From Gammaproteobacteria bacterium (GTDB lineage Bacteria; Pseudomonadota; Gammaproteobacteria; Thiohalomonadales; Thiohalomonadaceae): a stretch of DNA of 39,505 bases. Shown here piece after piece: positions 8,150 to 15,230 of this stretch (positions are counted from its first letter, which is position 1; the number at the start of each line of letters is the position of its first letter). Position numbers and translations under genes: made by a program. The DNA lies in NCBI GenBank assembly GCA_026196275.1, contig JAPHTQ010000009.1, forward strand, positions 70,092 to 109,596, in the 5' to 3' direction. Under the pieces are notes generated by a model that made no database searches, was not told where the DNA came from, and was given only the letters and a program-made list of their open reading frames with translations.

Positions 8150-8862
8150 CAGTCGTGCTCTCCGACCGGCGCGCCGCTTTGCCGATCATCGTCCACAAGC
8201 CCGTCGACGAACTGGATGGTGCGCCGGGCAAAGGCGGCGATCTCCGCCTCGTGGGTGACCATGACGATGGTGATCCCCAGCTCGCGGTTGAAGCGGCTCA
8301 ACAGCTCCATGATCTCGTGGCTGCGGGCGGTGTCGAGGTTGCCGGTGGGCTCATCGGCGAGCAGCACCGAGGGGCGGGTGACGATGGCGCGGGCGATGGC
8401 GACACGCTGCTGCTGGCCGCCTGAGAGTTCGCCCTGAGTATGGTGCTCCCAGCCCTCAAGCCCGACCGCCTGCAGCGCCTCGCGGCTGAGGCGATGGCGC
8501 TCCCCGGCGGGGGTGCCGCGGTAGATCAGCGGCAGTTCCACATTCTCTTGCGCCGAGGTGCGGTTAAGCAGATTGAAGCCCTGGAAGACAAAGCCCAGGT
8601 AGTGGCGTCGCAGCAGGGCCCGCTGGTTGCGGCTCAGGCCGCCCACATCGACCCCCTGAAAGTGAAAGCTGCCGCTGGTCGGGGTATCCAGGCAGCCGAT
8701 GATGTTCATGCAGGTGGACTTGCCCGAGCCGCTGGGGCCCATCACCGCAACGAACTCGCCCGGTTCGATGGTCAGATCGACACCGCGCAGCGCCTGCATC
8801 GCCGCTGCGCCCCGGCCGTAGACCTTGCTCACCTGCGCCAGTCGGATCAGCGGTTCAGCCAT
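8149..8862 (-). CDS. MacB-type ABC transporter ATP-binding protein
   Basis: This is a 237-residue ATPase of the LolD/MacB class. Motifs in order: Walker A GPSGSGKS (42-49), Q-loop FVFQGFNLL (91-99), signature LSGGQQQR (146-153), Walker B VLLADEP (166-172) with catalytic Glu171, and the switch His in VTHEAEIA. The ATG at 8862 is chosen because the protein then starts MAEPLIRLAQVSKVYG, the usual place, and because that ATG overlaps the stop codon of the adaptor gene (TGATG at 8860-8864). The frame stays open for 46 more codons upstream, but those codons lie over the adaptor gene. It would power the permease encoded next. Confidence 0.95.
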   Translation of the reverse strand: MAEPLIRLAQVSKVYGRGAAAMQALRGVDLTIEPGEFVAVMGPSGSGKSTCMNIIGCLDTPTSGSFHFQGVDVGGLSRNQRALLRRHYLGFVFQGFNLLNRTSAQENVELPLIYRGTPAGERHRLSREALQAVGLEGWEHHTQGELSGGQQQRVAIARAIVTRPSVLLADEPTGNLDTARSHEIMELLSRFNRELGITIVMVTHEAEIAAFARRTIQFVDGLVDDDRQSGAPVGEHD

Positions 8863-10127
8863 CAATTGCCACCGCTGAGGCTGTCGGTGATGAGCGCCAT
8901 GCCCGGTTCCAGCGCACCCTCTAACACCTCGGTGAGCAGACCGTTGCTGGCGCCGATGGTGATCTCGACGGCCTGTGGCTTCTCCTCCTGCAGCACCCAT
9001 ACCGTGCGCTGTGGCCCCTGTGCCGCGGCAGGAGTGCCTCCGCCGCGGCGGGGTGGACGGAACATGCGACTCATCAATGAGCCACCGCCCTGTGTGGAGT
9101 CCTGCGTCTCGACCGGCGGGCTATAGCGGAAGGCGGCGTTGGAGATGAGCAGGGCGTTTTCGATCCGACGGGTACGGATATCGGCGGTGGCGGTCATGCC
9201 GGGCAGCAACAGCTGATCAGGGTTCTCCACCGCCAGCACGGTCTCGTAGGTAACCACCCCGTCGATCGTTTGCGGGGCGTGGCGGATCTGGGTAATGGTG
9301 GCGCTGAAGCTGGTGTCGGGGTGGGCATCGACGCTGAACCTGGCCTCCATCCCCTCGCGGATCTGACCGATGTCCGCCTCGTCAACGGCGACGATGAGTT
9401 CCATGCGGGTCAGATCCTCGGCCAACGTAAAGAGCTCCGGGGTCTGCAACGAGGCGGCCACGGTCTGCCCCGGCTCCACTTTGCGGTTAAGGACGATACC
9501 GTTGATCGGCGAGCGGATGGTGGCCTTCTCCAGATTGGTGCGATGGCCATCGAGCACTGCCTCGGCGATCGCCACCTGCGCCCTGGCGCTGGCCACCCCT
9601 GCCTTGGCCCGTTCGTAGGCGGCGACAGCGGCATCCACGTCGTTGGCCGAGCACATCTGCCGTTTGGCCAGCTCGCGACAGCGCTGCAACGACACCCGCT
9701 TCTCCTGTTCGGTGGCCTGCGCCTCCCGCACCTTCGCCTGTGCCGACTGCAGGGAGGCGCGCGCCTCCACGATACGACTCTCAAGGGTGGAGGTGTCGAG
9801 CCGGGCCAGCACACTGCCGACCTCGACCCGATCGTTGAAGTCCACCTCGATGGCGTCAATGGTGCCGGAGAGCTCGCTGCCGACCACCACCTGGTTGACC
9901 GGCTGCAGGGTGCCGGTGGCGCTGACGTGGATAGTCAGATCGCCTCGTTCCACCGCAGTGGTCTGATAACTCACCTCTCCCCCATTCTCGGAGGAGAAGG
10001 GGTTAAAGAGCAGACCAATGAGCAGCAGGGCCACGAGCAGTGCAGCGCGTAACAGCCACTTTTTGCCTCCGGTGCGTGGCTTATCCAGCCCCAGGGTCTG
10101 ACTGATCTCGCTTTCATTTGTTGCCAT
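8862..10127 (-). CDS. MacA-type periplasmic adaptor (membrane fusion protein)
   Basis: This 421-residue protein has an N-terminal membrane anchor (about 25-45, WLLRAALLVALLLIGLLF) after a short cytoplasmic tail. It then has the biotinyl-lipoyl/HlyD module (TLQPVNQVVVGSELSGTIDA), a long alpha-hairpin coiled coil (about 110-185, ARASLQSAQAKVREAQATEQ and on), the second lipoyl half (IRSPINGIVLNRKVEPGQTV) and beta-barrel domains. This order is typical of MacA-like adaptors that link a MacB transporter to a TolC-type channel. It is the first gene of the three-gene operon. A Ser/Gly/Arg/Pro-rich insert near residues 345-375 interrupts the membrane-proximal domain, as in some MacA relatives. Confidence 0.93.
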   Translation of the reverse strand: MATNESEISQTLGLDKPRTGGKKWLLRAALLVALLLIGLLFNPFSSENGGEVSYQTTAVERGDLTIHVSATGTLQPVNQVVVGSELSGTIDAIEVDFNDRVEVGSVLARLDTSTLESRIVEARASLQSAQAKVREAQATEQEKRVSLQRCRELAKRQMCSANDVDAAVAAYERAKAGVASARAQVAIAEAVLDGHRTNLEKATIRSPINGIVLNRKVEPGQTVAASLQTPELFTLAEDLTRMELIVAVDEADIGQIREGMEARFSVDAHPDTSFSATITQIRHAPQTIDGVVTYETVLAVENPDQLLLPGMTATADIRTRRIENALLISNAAFRYSPPVETQDSTQGGGSLMSRMFRPPRRGGGTPAAAQGPQRTVWVLQEEKPQAVEITIGASNGLLTEVLEGALEPGMALITDSLSGGN

Positions 10128-10157
10128 TGTGCTTCCTTCGTCGATGTCGTAACGGCG

Positions 10158-10425
10158 CTAGTGGTCCATGCGGGAAATAATATCAGCCTCAGAGCCCCGC
10201 CAATGAGTCAAGGCAAGGCACGCTGCGCAGGGAATGGCAGGCCCCTTTCCAAGCAGCGTAACGCCGCATTGGCTCATTGGCGGGACTCCCTTCGGGCCGT
10301 TCCACAGGGCTCATCGGCGGTGTTGCACTCGCTTGAATTAGCTCGCTAGTCCTGCGCTCCTGCGCCTTGCCGATGAGCCTTGTGGAACGGCTGAGGCTGA
10401 CATTATTTCCCGCATGGACCACTAG
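10158..10425. repeat. 268-bp foldback element with 35-bp terminal inverted repeats
   Basis: The ends are inverted copies with one mismatch in 35: the left end (10158-10192) begins CTAGTGGTCCATGCGGG and the right end (10391-10425) ends CCCGCATGGACCACTAG. Inside are two more inverted repeats: CCCGCCAATGAG (10196-) with CTCATTGGCGGG (-10284), and GCCGTTCCACA (10296-) with TGTGGAACGGC (-10391). The left inner part is related in sequence to the core of the element at 15071-15230. No transposase is encoded; short open frames across it look spurious. It is probably a MITE-like or other non-autonomous repeat. No clear target duplication is seen. Confidence 0.75.
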
Positions 10426-10427
10426 GG

Positions 10428-11750
10428 TTAATCCGCTTCTGCCGTTGGCAGGCTCAGCGTTACACAGAGTCCGCCACCGGTGCGATTGTGGGCGTTCACG
10501 GTGCCGCCGTGGGCGGCCATCACCTGTCCGGTGATCGCCAGTCCCAGGCCGTAGCCGCCGCTGTCGCGGTCGCGCGCCTCGCCGATGCGGGTAAAGGGCT
10601 CGAACATCCTCTCCAGGGCCGTCTCCGGCACCCCTTCGCCGCGGTCACAGACCTGCAGCGTGAGCATGCCGCCACTGCCCGCCAGCGATACCTCCACCGT
10701 TGTGTCCTCTGCGGTGTAGCGTACCGCGTTGCGTACCACGTTTTCGATCGCCGCACGCAGCAATACGGGATCGCCTTTTACCATAAAGTCCTGGGACATC
10801 TCGAGCGTCACACGGCGTCCGTGGGCCTGTGCCTCAAAATCAGCATCACTGATGATGGCATGCAGCAACTCGCCCAGACTCAGCTCGCGCCGCTCCAGCA
10901 GCGACTGGCCCGACTCCAGCCGCGAGAGCGAGAGCAGGTTGGCGAGCAGCAACTCCAGCTCGTCCGCCTCCTTCTCCACCCGTGCCAGTGATTTAGCCGG
11001 CTCCGCACTGCGTTCGGCCAGCTCCAGGGCGATGCGCAGTCGCGCCAGCGGCGAGCGCAGCTCATGGGAGACATCGCGCAGCAGTCGACGCTGGCTCTCC
11101 AGCATCTCGCGCAGACGCTCGGCCATGATATCGAAATCGCGCCCCAGCGCGGCGACCTCGTCACCGCCGCGCCCCCCGACCCGTATGTTGAGATCACCGT
11201 CGGCCAGTGTTTGTGCGGCATGACGCAGGCGCCGTATCGGCCGGCTCAGCATCGCCGCCAGACCCAGACTCACCAGGGCACTGATCAGCAGGGCGAGGAT
11301 GAGACGTGTTGTCGGTGAGAGGGTGTGCAGACGTCCTGTATCGACCAGCGTGGCAAGAAAAAGTTTATTCCCCTCCAGCGCCAGCGGCGCCAGCACCAGG
11401 TAGCGGCCGCGTTCAAGACGCTGGCTACCCGCCTCGATGGGGACAAGCTGTGGCAGGCGTTGGTGCAACGCCGGGGGTAAGTGCTGGCGAAACAGCGGTT
11501 GACCCGCACCGTCGAGCAGCAGCACCGGCAGCCCTTCGTCACGGCGTATGCCGCGCAGCCAGCGGCGCAGTGCGTCATTATCGCCTTCCCGTAACAGAGC
11601 GGTGGCGGTTTCGGCATGCGCACCGAGCCAGTGTTCACTGCGCTCCAGCTGCCGATCGCCCAGCCCGCGCTCGCCGAAATACATCGCCGCGCCGAGCAGG
11701 ATCAGTGTCAGCCAGAAGGCAATGAAGATCTTGCCGAATAGAGAACCCAT
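10428..11750 (-). CDS. CpxA-like sensor histidine kinase
   Basis: This 440-residue inner-membrane kinase has a first membrane segment (about 7-26), a periplasmic sensor domain of about 120 residues, a second segment (about 148-168), a HAMP linker (170-222) and the DHp helix with phospho-acceptor His229 (RDVSHELRSPLAR). The ATPase domain follows with its N box (ENVVRNAVRY, about 336-345), G1 (CDRGEGVP), F box (MFEPFTRI) and G2 (GYGLGLAI). Layout and neighbour genes match CpxA. It starts 5 bases after the response-regulator stop codon, so the pair is one operon. The sensor domain does not give the ligand; in Cpx systems the signal is misfolded envelope protein, held off by CpxP. Confidence 0.92.
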   Translation of the reverse strand: MGSLFGKIFIAFWLTLILLGAAMYFGERGLGDRQLERSEHWLGAHAETATALLREGDNDALRRWLRGIRRDEGLPVLLLDGAGQPLFRQHLPPALHQRLPQLVPIEAGSQRLERGRYLVLAPLALEGNKLFLATLVDTGRLHTLSPTTRLILALLISALVSLGLAAMLSRPIRRLRHAAQTLADGDLNIRVGGRGGDEVAALGRDFDIMAERLREMLESQRRLLRDVSHELRSPLARLRIALELAERSAEPAKSLARVEKEADELELLLANLLSLSRLESGQSLLERRELSLGELLHAIISDADFEAQAHGRRVTLEMSQDFMVKGDPVLLRAAIENVVRNAVRYTAEDTTVEVSLAGSGGMLTLQVCDRGEGVPETALERMFEPFTRIGEARDRDSGGYGLGLAITGQVMAAHGGTVNAHNRTGGGLCVTLSLPTAEAD

Positions 11751-11755
11751 CGCCC

Positions 11756-12433
11756 TCAGCCTCGGGTGTACTGGTAGCCGGTGCCGCGCAACGTGTGGAT
11801 CCGCGGGCTACCATCGGCCAGCGGGCCGAGCTTGCGCCGGATCTGTGCCATGTGGGTCTCGATTCGCCGGTCATAGGCCTGCAGCGGCCGCCCCAGCCCT
11901 TCGCTGGCCAGCTGCTCCTTGCTCACCACGGTGCCGGCATGGGCCACCAGCAACTGCAGCAGATTGAACTCGGCACCGGTCAGCTCCACCGGTTCTCCGC
12001 CGACCGTCACGCTGCGGTTGCCCATATCCAGTGTCAGATCACCTACTCTGAGTTGCTCGGCGGGGGCATGGCTGCCGTGGCGGCGCAGCAGTGCCCGCAG
12101 TCGTGCTACCAGTACCCGGGGACTGCAGGGTTTGGCCACATACTCATCGGCACCCAGCTCGAGTCCGACCACGGTGTCGGTATCCTCGCCGCGGGCGGTG
12201 AGCATCAGGATCGGAGCACTGACCGCCGGCTTGATCCGCTTGAGCACATCAAAGCCGCTCATCCCGGGCATCATCACATCGAGGATGATCGCATCCCACT
12301 CCCCGGCGAGGGCACGCGCGGCACCGCTCTCGCCATCGTGCAGGCTCTCCACCGTAAAGCCCTCGCCCTCCAGGTATTCACCCAGCAACTCGCACAGCGC
12401 CCGGTCATCATCGATCAACAGTATCTGCGGCAT
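11756..12433 (-). CDS. CpxR-like response regulator (OmpR/PhoB type)
   Basis: This 225-residue regulator has a receiver domain with the acidic pocket Asp8-Asp10, phospho-acceptor Asp52 (ILDVMMPG), Thr79 and Lys101 (VAKPCS), then an OmpR-type winged helix with EFNLLQLLVAHAGTVVSKEQL and the C-terminal HTLRGTGYQYTRG. The receiver start closely resembles CpxR (DDDRALCELLGEYLEGEGF). I use the ATG at 12433, which gives a normal MPQILLIDDD start 9 bases after AAGGGG; the ATG at 12439 is a near alternative. Longer upstream frames are unlikely because they cross the promoter region. It likely activates the divergent CpxP/Spy-type gene and its own operon through the site at 12501-12515. Confidence 0.92.
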   Translation of the reverse strand: MPQILLIDDDRALCELLGEYLEGEGFTVESLHDGESGAARALAGEWDAIILDVMMPGMSGFDVLKRIKPAVSAPILMLTARGEDTDTVVGLELGADEYVAKPCSPRVLVARLRALLRRHGSHAPAEQLRVGDLTLDMGNRSVTVGGEPVELTGAEFNLLQLLVAHAGTVVSKEQLASEGLGRPLQAYDRRIETHMAQIRRKLGPLADGSPRIHTLRGTGYQYTRG

Positions 12434-12500
12434 CGTCATTGTCCCCTTGTCCCTATTCTGCGCCGCCAGCCGAGACAAAGGAAAGCCGCTCGGATGAGGA

Positions 12501-12515
12501 TTTGCACTTCTTTGC
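12501..12515. promoter_or_regulatory. CpxR-box-like direct repeat
   Basis: TTTGC-ACTTC-TTTGC gives GCAAA-N5-GCAAA on the other strand. The known E. coli CpxR box is GTAAA-N5-GTAAA, so each half differs by one base while the 10-base period is exact. It lies between the divergent response-regulator and CpxP-like genes, about 100 bases from the latter's start codon. Confidence 0.5.
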
Positions 12516-12611
12516 ATAACTTCATTCTGCCGCACCCAACTTCTCATTGCCCTCGGCTAGACTTCTCCTCACTGCAAACAACAGCAGACTGACCCACAGA
12601 GGAGAAAGACC

Positions 12612-13076
12612 ATGAAACGTTCCAATAAAAGTATTGCACTGATTCTGGCAGGTACCCTGCTGCTCGGCGGCACCGGCGCGGCGCTCGCCTACGGCGGCGG
12701 CCATCACGGCAAGGGCGGCTGTGACCGCAACGGCTCTCCGATGAAGGTCTTGGACAAACTTGAGAGTCTGAGCGATGCGCAACGCGAGCAGATCAAGTCC
12801 ATCTACCGGGAGCAGCGCGAGACGATGCGGGAGCAGATGCAGTCCGGTCGTAGCGATCGTGAGGCGCTGCACCAGGCGATGCAGGAGGGCGTTAGCGGCG
12901 ATGAGCTGCGTGCACTGGCCGATAAGCAGGGCGACCGGATGGCCGATATGATCGTTGCCAGGGCGGAGCTGCGTGATCGCATTCACGCGGTGCTCACCGA
13001 GGAGCAGCGTGCCGAGCTCAAACAGCTGGAGCAAAAACGGGGGAACAAGGGCCGTATGTATTTTAAGGAGAACTAA
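12612..13076 (+). CDS. CpxP/Spy-like periplasmic stress chaperone
   Basis: This 154-residue protein has a signal peptide (SIALILAGTLLLGGTGAALA, cleavage near ALAYG) and a His/Gly-rich stretch (YGGGHHGKGG) that may bind metal. A helical body follows with the two LTxxQ-type motifs of the family: LSDAQREQI and LTEEQRAEL. CpxP and Spy bind unfolded proteins in the periplasm, and CpxP also restrains the CpxA kinase. The divergent position beside CpxR/CpxA-like genes, as in E. coli, supports the CpxP role. A good ribosome site (GAGGAGAAA) precedes the ATG. A strong hairpin follows the gene. It could instead be called Spy-like, since the family is not split clearly by sequence. Confidence 0.88.
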   Translation: MKRSNKSIALILAGTLLLGGTGAALAYGGGHHGKGGCDRNGSPMKVLDKLESLSDAQREQIKSIYREQRETMREQMQSGRSDREALHQAMQEGVSGDELRALADKQGDRMADMIVARAELRDRIHAVLTEEQRAELKQLEQKRGNKGRMYFKEN

Positions 13077-13102
13077 CGGGAGCAGGGAGAGCCGAAAGCG
13101 AC

Positions 13103-13127
13103 AATGGGGCCGCGTCGCGGCCCCATT
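13103..13127. terminator. Terminator hairpin after the CpxP-like gene
   Basis: AATGGGGCCGC (13103-13113) pairs perfectly with GCGGCCCCATT (13117-13127) over a 3-base loop. It lies between two convergent genes, and only a weak T-run (ATCTT) follows. Confidence 0.65.
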
Positions 13128-13154
13128 ATCTTACCGGGTATATTCAGGCGTTGG

Positions 13155-13694
13155 TCAGAATCGGTAGTTAAGGCCGACAGCCAGCGAGGTTAACTCAATG
13201 TCTTTTTCATCCAAATAGCTCATGTATTCAATGTTGACCGAGTAGTTGTGCGCAAAGCTCAGATCAAACCCCAGGCCGTAAGAGATATCTTCATCGTCAC
13301 CTGAAACAGAGTCTCCCGGAACCCTTTTCGTTATTTTTCCATGGGTAGCGCCAAGAACACCGTAAACCGAGGCGGTATCGGCAAAGGGGTAGCGCAGAAC
13401 CCCGTAGAGGCCGGCGAGCCGGTCAAGCTCAAAATCCGTTGAAACGCCAGCGATAGTGGTTGAGTCGGTGTCGATATTGGTCGCGATGCGCGCCTCGAAG
13501 GCGAGATAGTCGGTGTTCTGTTTGCCGAAACGTGCAACGGCCACCTGCGGATTGGCCTCGTCATCCGAATTCAGGCTGGCGGTCAATTCGGCATACTGAA
13601 TACCCACGTAGTCATTGCCCTGGGCCATGACACTGCCGGTCCATAACAGCGTGGTGGATACAAGACAGCCAATGACGATCTTTCCATGTTTCAT
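13155..13694 (-). CDS. Small outer-membrane beta-barrel protein
   Basis: This 179-residue protein has a signal peptide (IVIGCLVSTTLLWTGSVMAQ, cleavage after AQ). Alternating hydrophobic strands follow, separated by acidic turns (SDDEANP, PGDSVSGDDED), and the chain ends in NYRF, the C-terminal aromatic signature that guides barrel assembly. The size fits an eight-stranded OmpA/OmpW-like or OmpX-like barrel. No enzyme motif is visible. The gene is alone, convergent with the CpxP-like gene. The nearby Cpx-like system could control it, but no box is seen before it. Confidence 0.78.
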   Translation of the reverse strand: MKHGKIVIGCLVSTTLLWTGSVMAQGNDYVGIQYAELTASLNSDDEANPQVAVARFGKQNTDYLAFEARIATNIDTDSTTIAGVSTDFELDRLAGLYGVLRYPFADTASVYGVLGATHGKITKRVPGDSVSGDDEDISYGLGFDLSFAHNYSVNIEYMSYLDEKDIELTSLAVGLNYRF

Positions 13695-13820
13695 AGTTTT
13701 AATCTCCCGGCACAGGTAAAAAGCTAACAGAGGGGTAATAAGCCAATATGGGTCAAGATTAGCACATCGTTAAAGAGCGTCAAGCAGTGCTGATCGCTGC
13801 CTGCATGGTGGGGCAACGGC

Positions 13821-14120
13821 TTACATCAGTTGTTGTCTTACGCTGGATACCTTGTCATCCAGCGACTGCTCCTTGTCGGTGCGGGTGCCGACCGAGATCA
13901 TCGAGTGGATCCGCGGCGCGCCCATCTCGTGCACCACCTCGTGACAACGGCGCACGGCGTCAAAAACCGCATCCCACTCCCCCTCGATATTGGTGCCATT
14001 ACCGTGTAACTGGTAGTGCAGGCCGGCCGCCTCCAGCACCTTTTCGCAGGCAACGATATATTTGGATACCGATACCTCGGTACCGACCGGTATCACCTGC
14101 AGATTGACCAATGCTTTCAT
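13821..14120 (-). CDS. Thiamine-binding (MTH1187/YkoF-like) family protein
   Basis: This 99-residue protein matches the small ferredoxin-like MTH1187 family (formerly DUF77). It starts MKALVNLQVIPVGTEVSVSK and contains YQLHGNGTNIEGEWDAVFDA and VVHEMGAPRIHSMISVGTRT. Members form tetramers and bind thiamine or HMP-like molecules; they are often near thiamine transport or synthesis genes, which are not seen here. The ATG at 14120 gives the normal family start with AGGA about 8 bases upstream. A longer frame to 14252 overlaps the next gene and has no support. Confidence 0.85.
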   Translation of the reverse strand: MKALVNLQVIPVGTEVSVSKYIVACEKVLEAAGLHYQLHGNGTNIEGEWDAVFDAVRRCHEVVHEMGAPRIHSMISVGTRTDKEQSLDDKVSSVRQQLM

Positions 14121-14166
14121 GCGAATATCCTGCGTTCCGACCATGGATTGAAGGGCGGCCGCCCAC

Positions 14167-14478
14167 CTAAAGGCGAAAGCGTCCCCGTGACTCGTTTGCT
14201 TTGCTTCGTGGACGTGTTTCGGGTTTTTTTCGGATCGGTGGTGGCTTTCCACCCAGCCTGTTCAATGCGGTCGCCGAGCTGATCAGAAACAGCACAGAGA
14301 AGGCAAACACCAACCAGAAAATGGTCATGCCGCTCCAACCCTTTTGCTCGCCATCCCCCTTCTCATCAGCTTGCGCCTCAATCGTGAGCTGTTCCGCTGG
14401 GCTTGTCTCCTGGGCATAGAGTGCGGAGAAGCTGACCAGGCAGCACATAACGATAATAGCCTGCAACACTCTTTGCAC
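14167..14478 (-). CDS. Small exported/membrane protein of unknown function
   Basis: From a GTG at 14478, with GGAGAG upstream, this frame gives 103 residues. It has an N-terminal signal-like segment (AIIVMCCLVSFSALYAQ), an acidic linker, a second hydrophobic segment (MTIFWLVFAFSVLFLISSAT) and a basic tail rich in Pro, Arg and Lys (KPPPIRKKPETRPRSK). I know no family. The predicted topology is one membrane helix with a short periplasmic part after signal cleavage. It lies 46 bases upstream of the thiamine-binding-type gene on the same strand, so they may share a transcript. Confidence 0.55.
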   Translation of the reverse strand: MQRVLQAIIVMCCLVSFSALYAQETSPAEQLTIEAQADEKGDGEQKGWSGMTIFWLVFAFSVLFLISSATALNRLGGKPPPIRKKPETRPRSKANESRGRFRL

Positions 14479-14663
14479 TGAATTCTCTCCGTTATGCCGG
14501 GATGATTGACCCTGTCCGAAGCGCGTATGGTCATCTCTGTAGTGATTTAATACACGTTTTGTTGTGGCAGTAATGCTTGCCACAGCAGATTTTTTTCGCG
14601 GATAATGAAATGCTACGCTCTATATAATAGTGAGTATATACAACAATAACCGGAGGGAGAGAA

Positions 14664-15071
14664 ATGGGGGCGCTATTCTCGCAGTCCTGGATGCGGCAGT
14701 TACAGTCAAAGTGGAATGCCACCAGCAGTATCGTCGAGCCGCTGCAAAAGGCGGGCTTTTCGGCACGTATCGGTTACGGTTTCAAGGGGGAGGGTGCTGC
14801 CCGCGGCATGTTGGTGATCGAGCATGGCCGGGCCATCGAGGCCGGTCCGTTCGATGGTGGCGAGCTGGACTGGGACCTGCGTGCCGAGCCACAGGAGTGG
14901 GCCAGCTGGATTGAGGAGGGATTTGGTCTGACCAAACTCGGTCCGGCGGTGGCCACCGGTGCCCTGGAGTTTGTCCGGGGTAACTATCGGCAGATGATCC
15001 GTAACGTATCGCTCAGCAATCCGTTCATGCAACACTTCGAACTGATGCATGAACTCGGTGTCGGGGATTAG
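14664..15071 (+). CDS. SCP2-like sterol/lipid-transfer domain protein (putative)
   Basis: This 135-residue protein has no signal peptide. Its middle and end resemble the SCP2 fold: a beta-strand core (ARGMLVIEHGRAIEAG, ELDWDLRAEPQEWASWI) followed by the helix-turn GPAVATGALEFVRGNYRQMI, comparable to the KLKVEGD-type segment of SCP2 proteins. Such proteins bind lipids or acyl-CoA; the call is by general resemblance only. A strong ribosome site (GGAGGGAGAG) precedes the ATG, and a TATAAT-like hexamer lies at 14623-14628. It is followed immediately by a foldback element. Confidence 0.6.
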   Translation: MGALFSQSWMRQLQSKWNATSSIVEPLQKAGFSARIGYGFKGEGAARGMLVIEHGRAIEAGPFDGGELDWDLRAEPQEWASWIEEGFGLTKLGPAVATGALEFVRGNYRQMIRNVSLSNPFMQHFELMHELGVGD

Positions 15072-15230
15072 GGGGCTGATCGGAATAATGTTGTCAACAT
15101 CGAGGTCGTGCCTGGGCCATCAATGCAAGGCGCGTTTCGCAGGTAATGGCAGGGTCCTTGCCAAGAGACGCAACACAGCAGTGATGGCCCAGGCGCGACC
15201 GAATGTAAATATTTATTTCGACCAGCCCCC
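15071..15230. repeat. 160-bp foldback element related to the one at 10158-10425
   Basis: The ends are imperfect inverted copies: GGGGGCTGATCGGAATAA on the left and TTATTTCGACCAGCCCCC on the right. An inner perfect pair, CCTGGGCCATCA (15111-15122) with TGATGGCCCAGG (15182-15193), encloses a core starting CAAGGCGCGTTTCGCAGG. That core aligns with CAAGGCACGCTGCGCAGG in the 10158 element, including the shared AATGGCAGG and CCAAG blocks. It fits exactly between the stop codons of two convergent genes. No protein is encoded. Confidence 0.7.

Noticed and set aside
6950-8437. A 495-codon open frame antisense to the MacB-type permease and ATPase genes
   Set aside because: The opposite strand carries clear ABC motifs across two overlapping genes; this frame has a biased, motif-free translation.
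10161-10422. Short frames across the foldback element, with similar ends (MVHAGNN) on both strands
   Set aside because: The similarity comes from the inverted repeat itself. No ribosome site and no conserved protein feature is seen.
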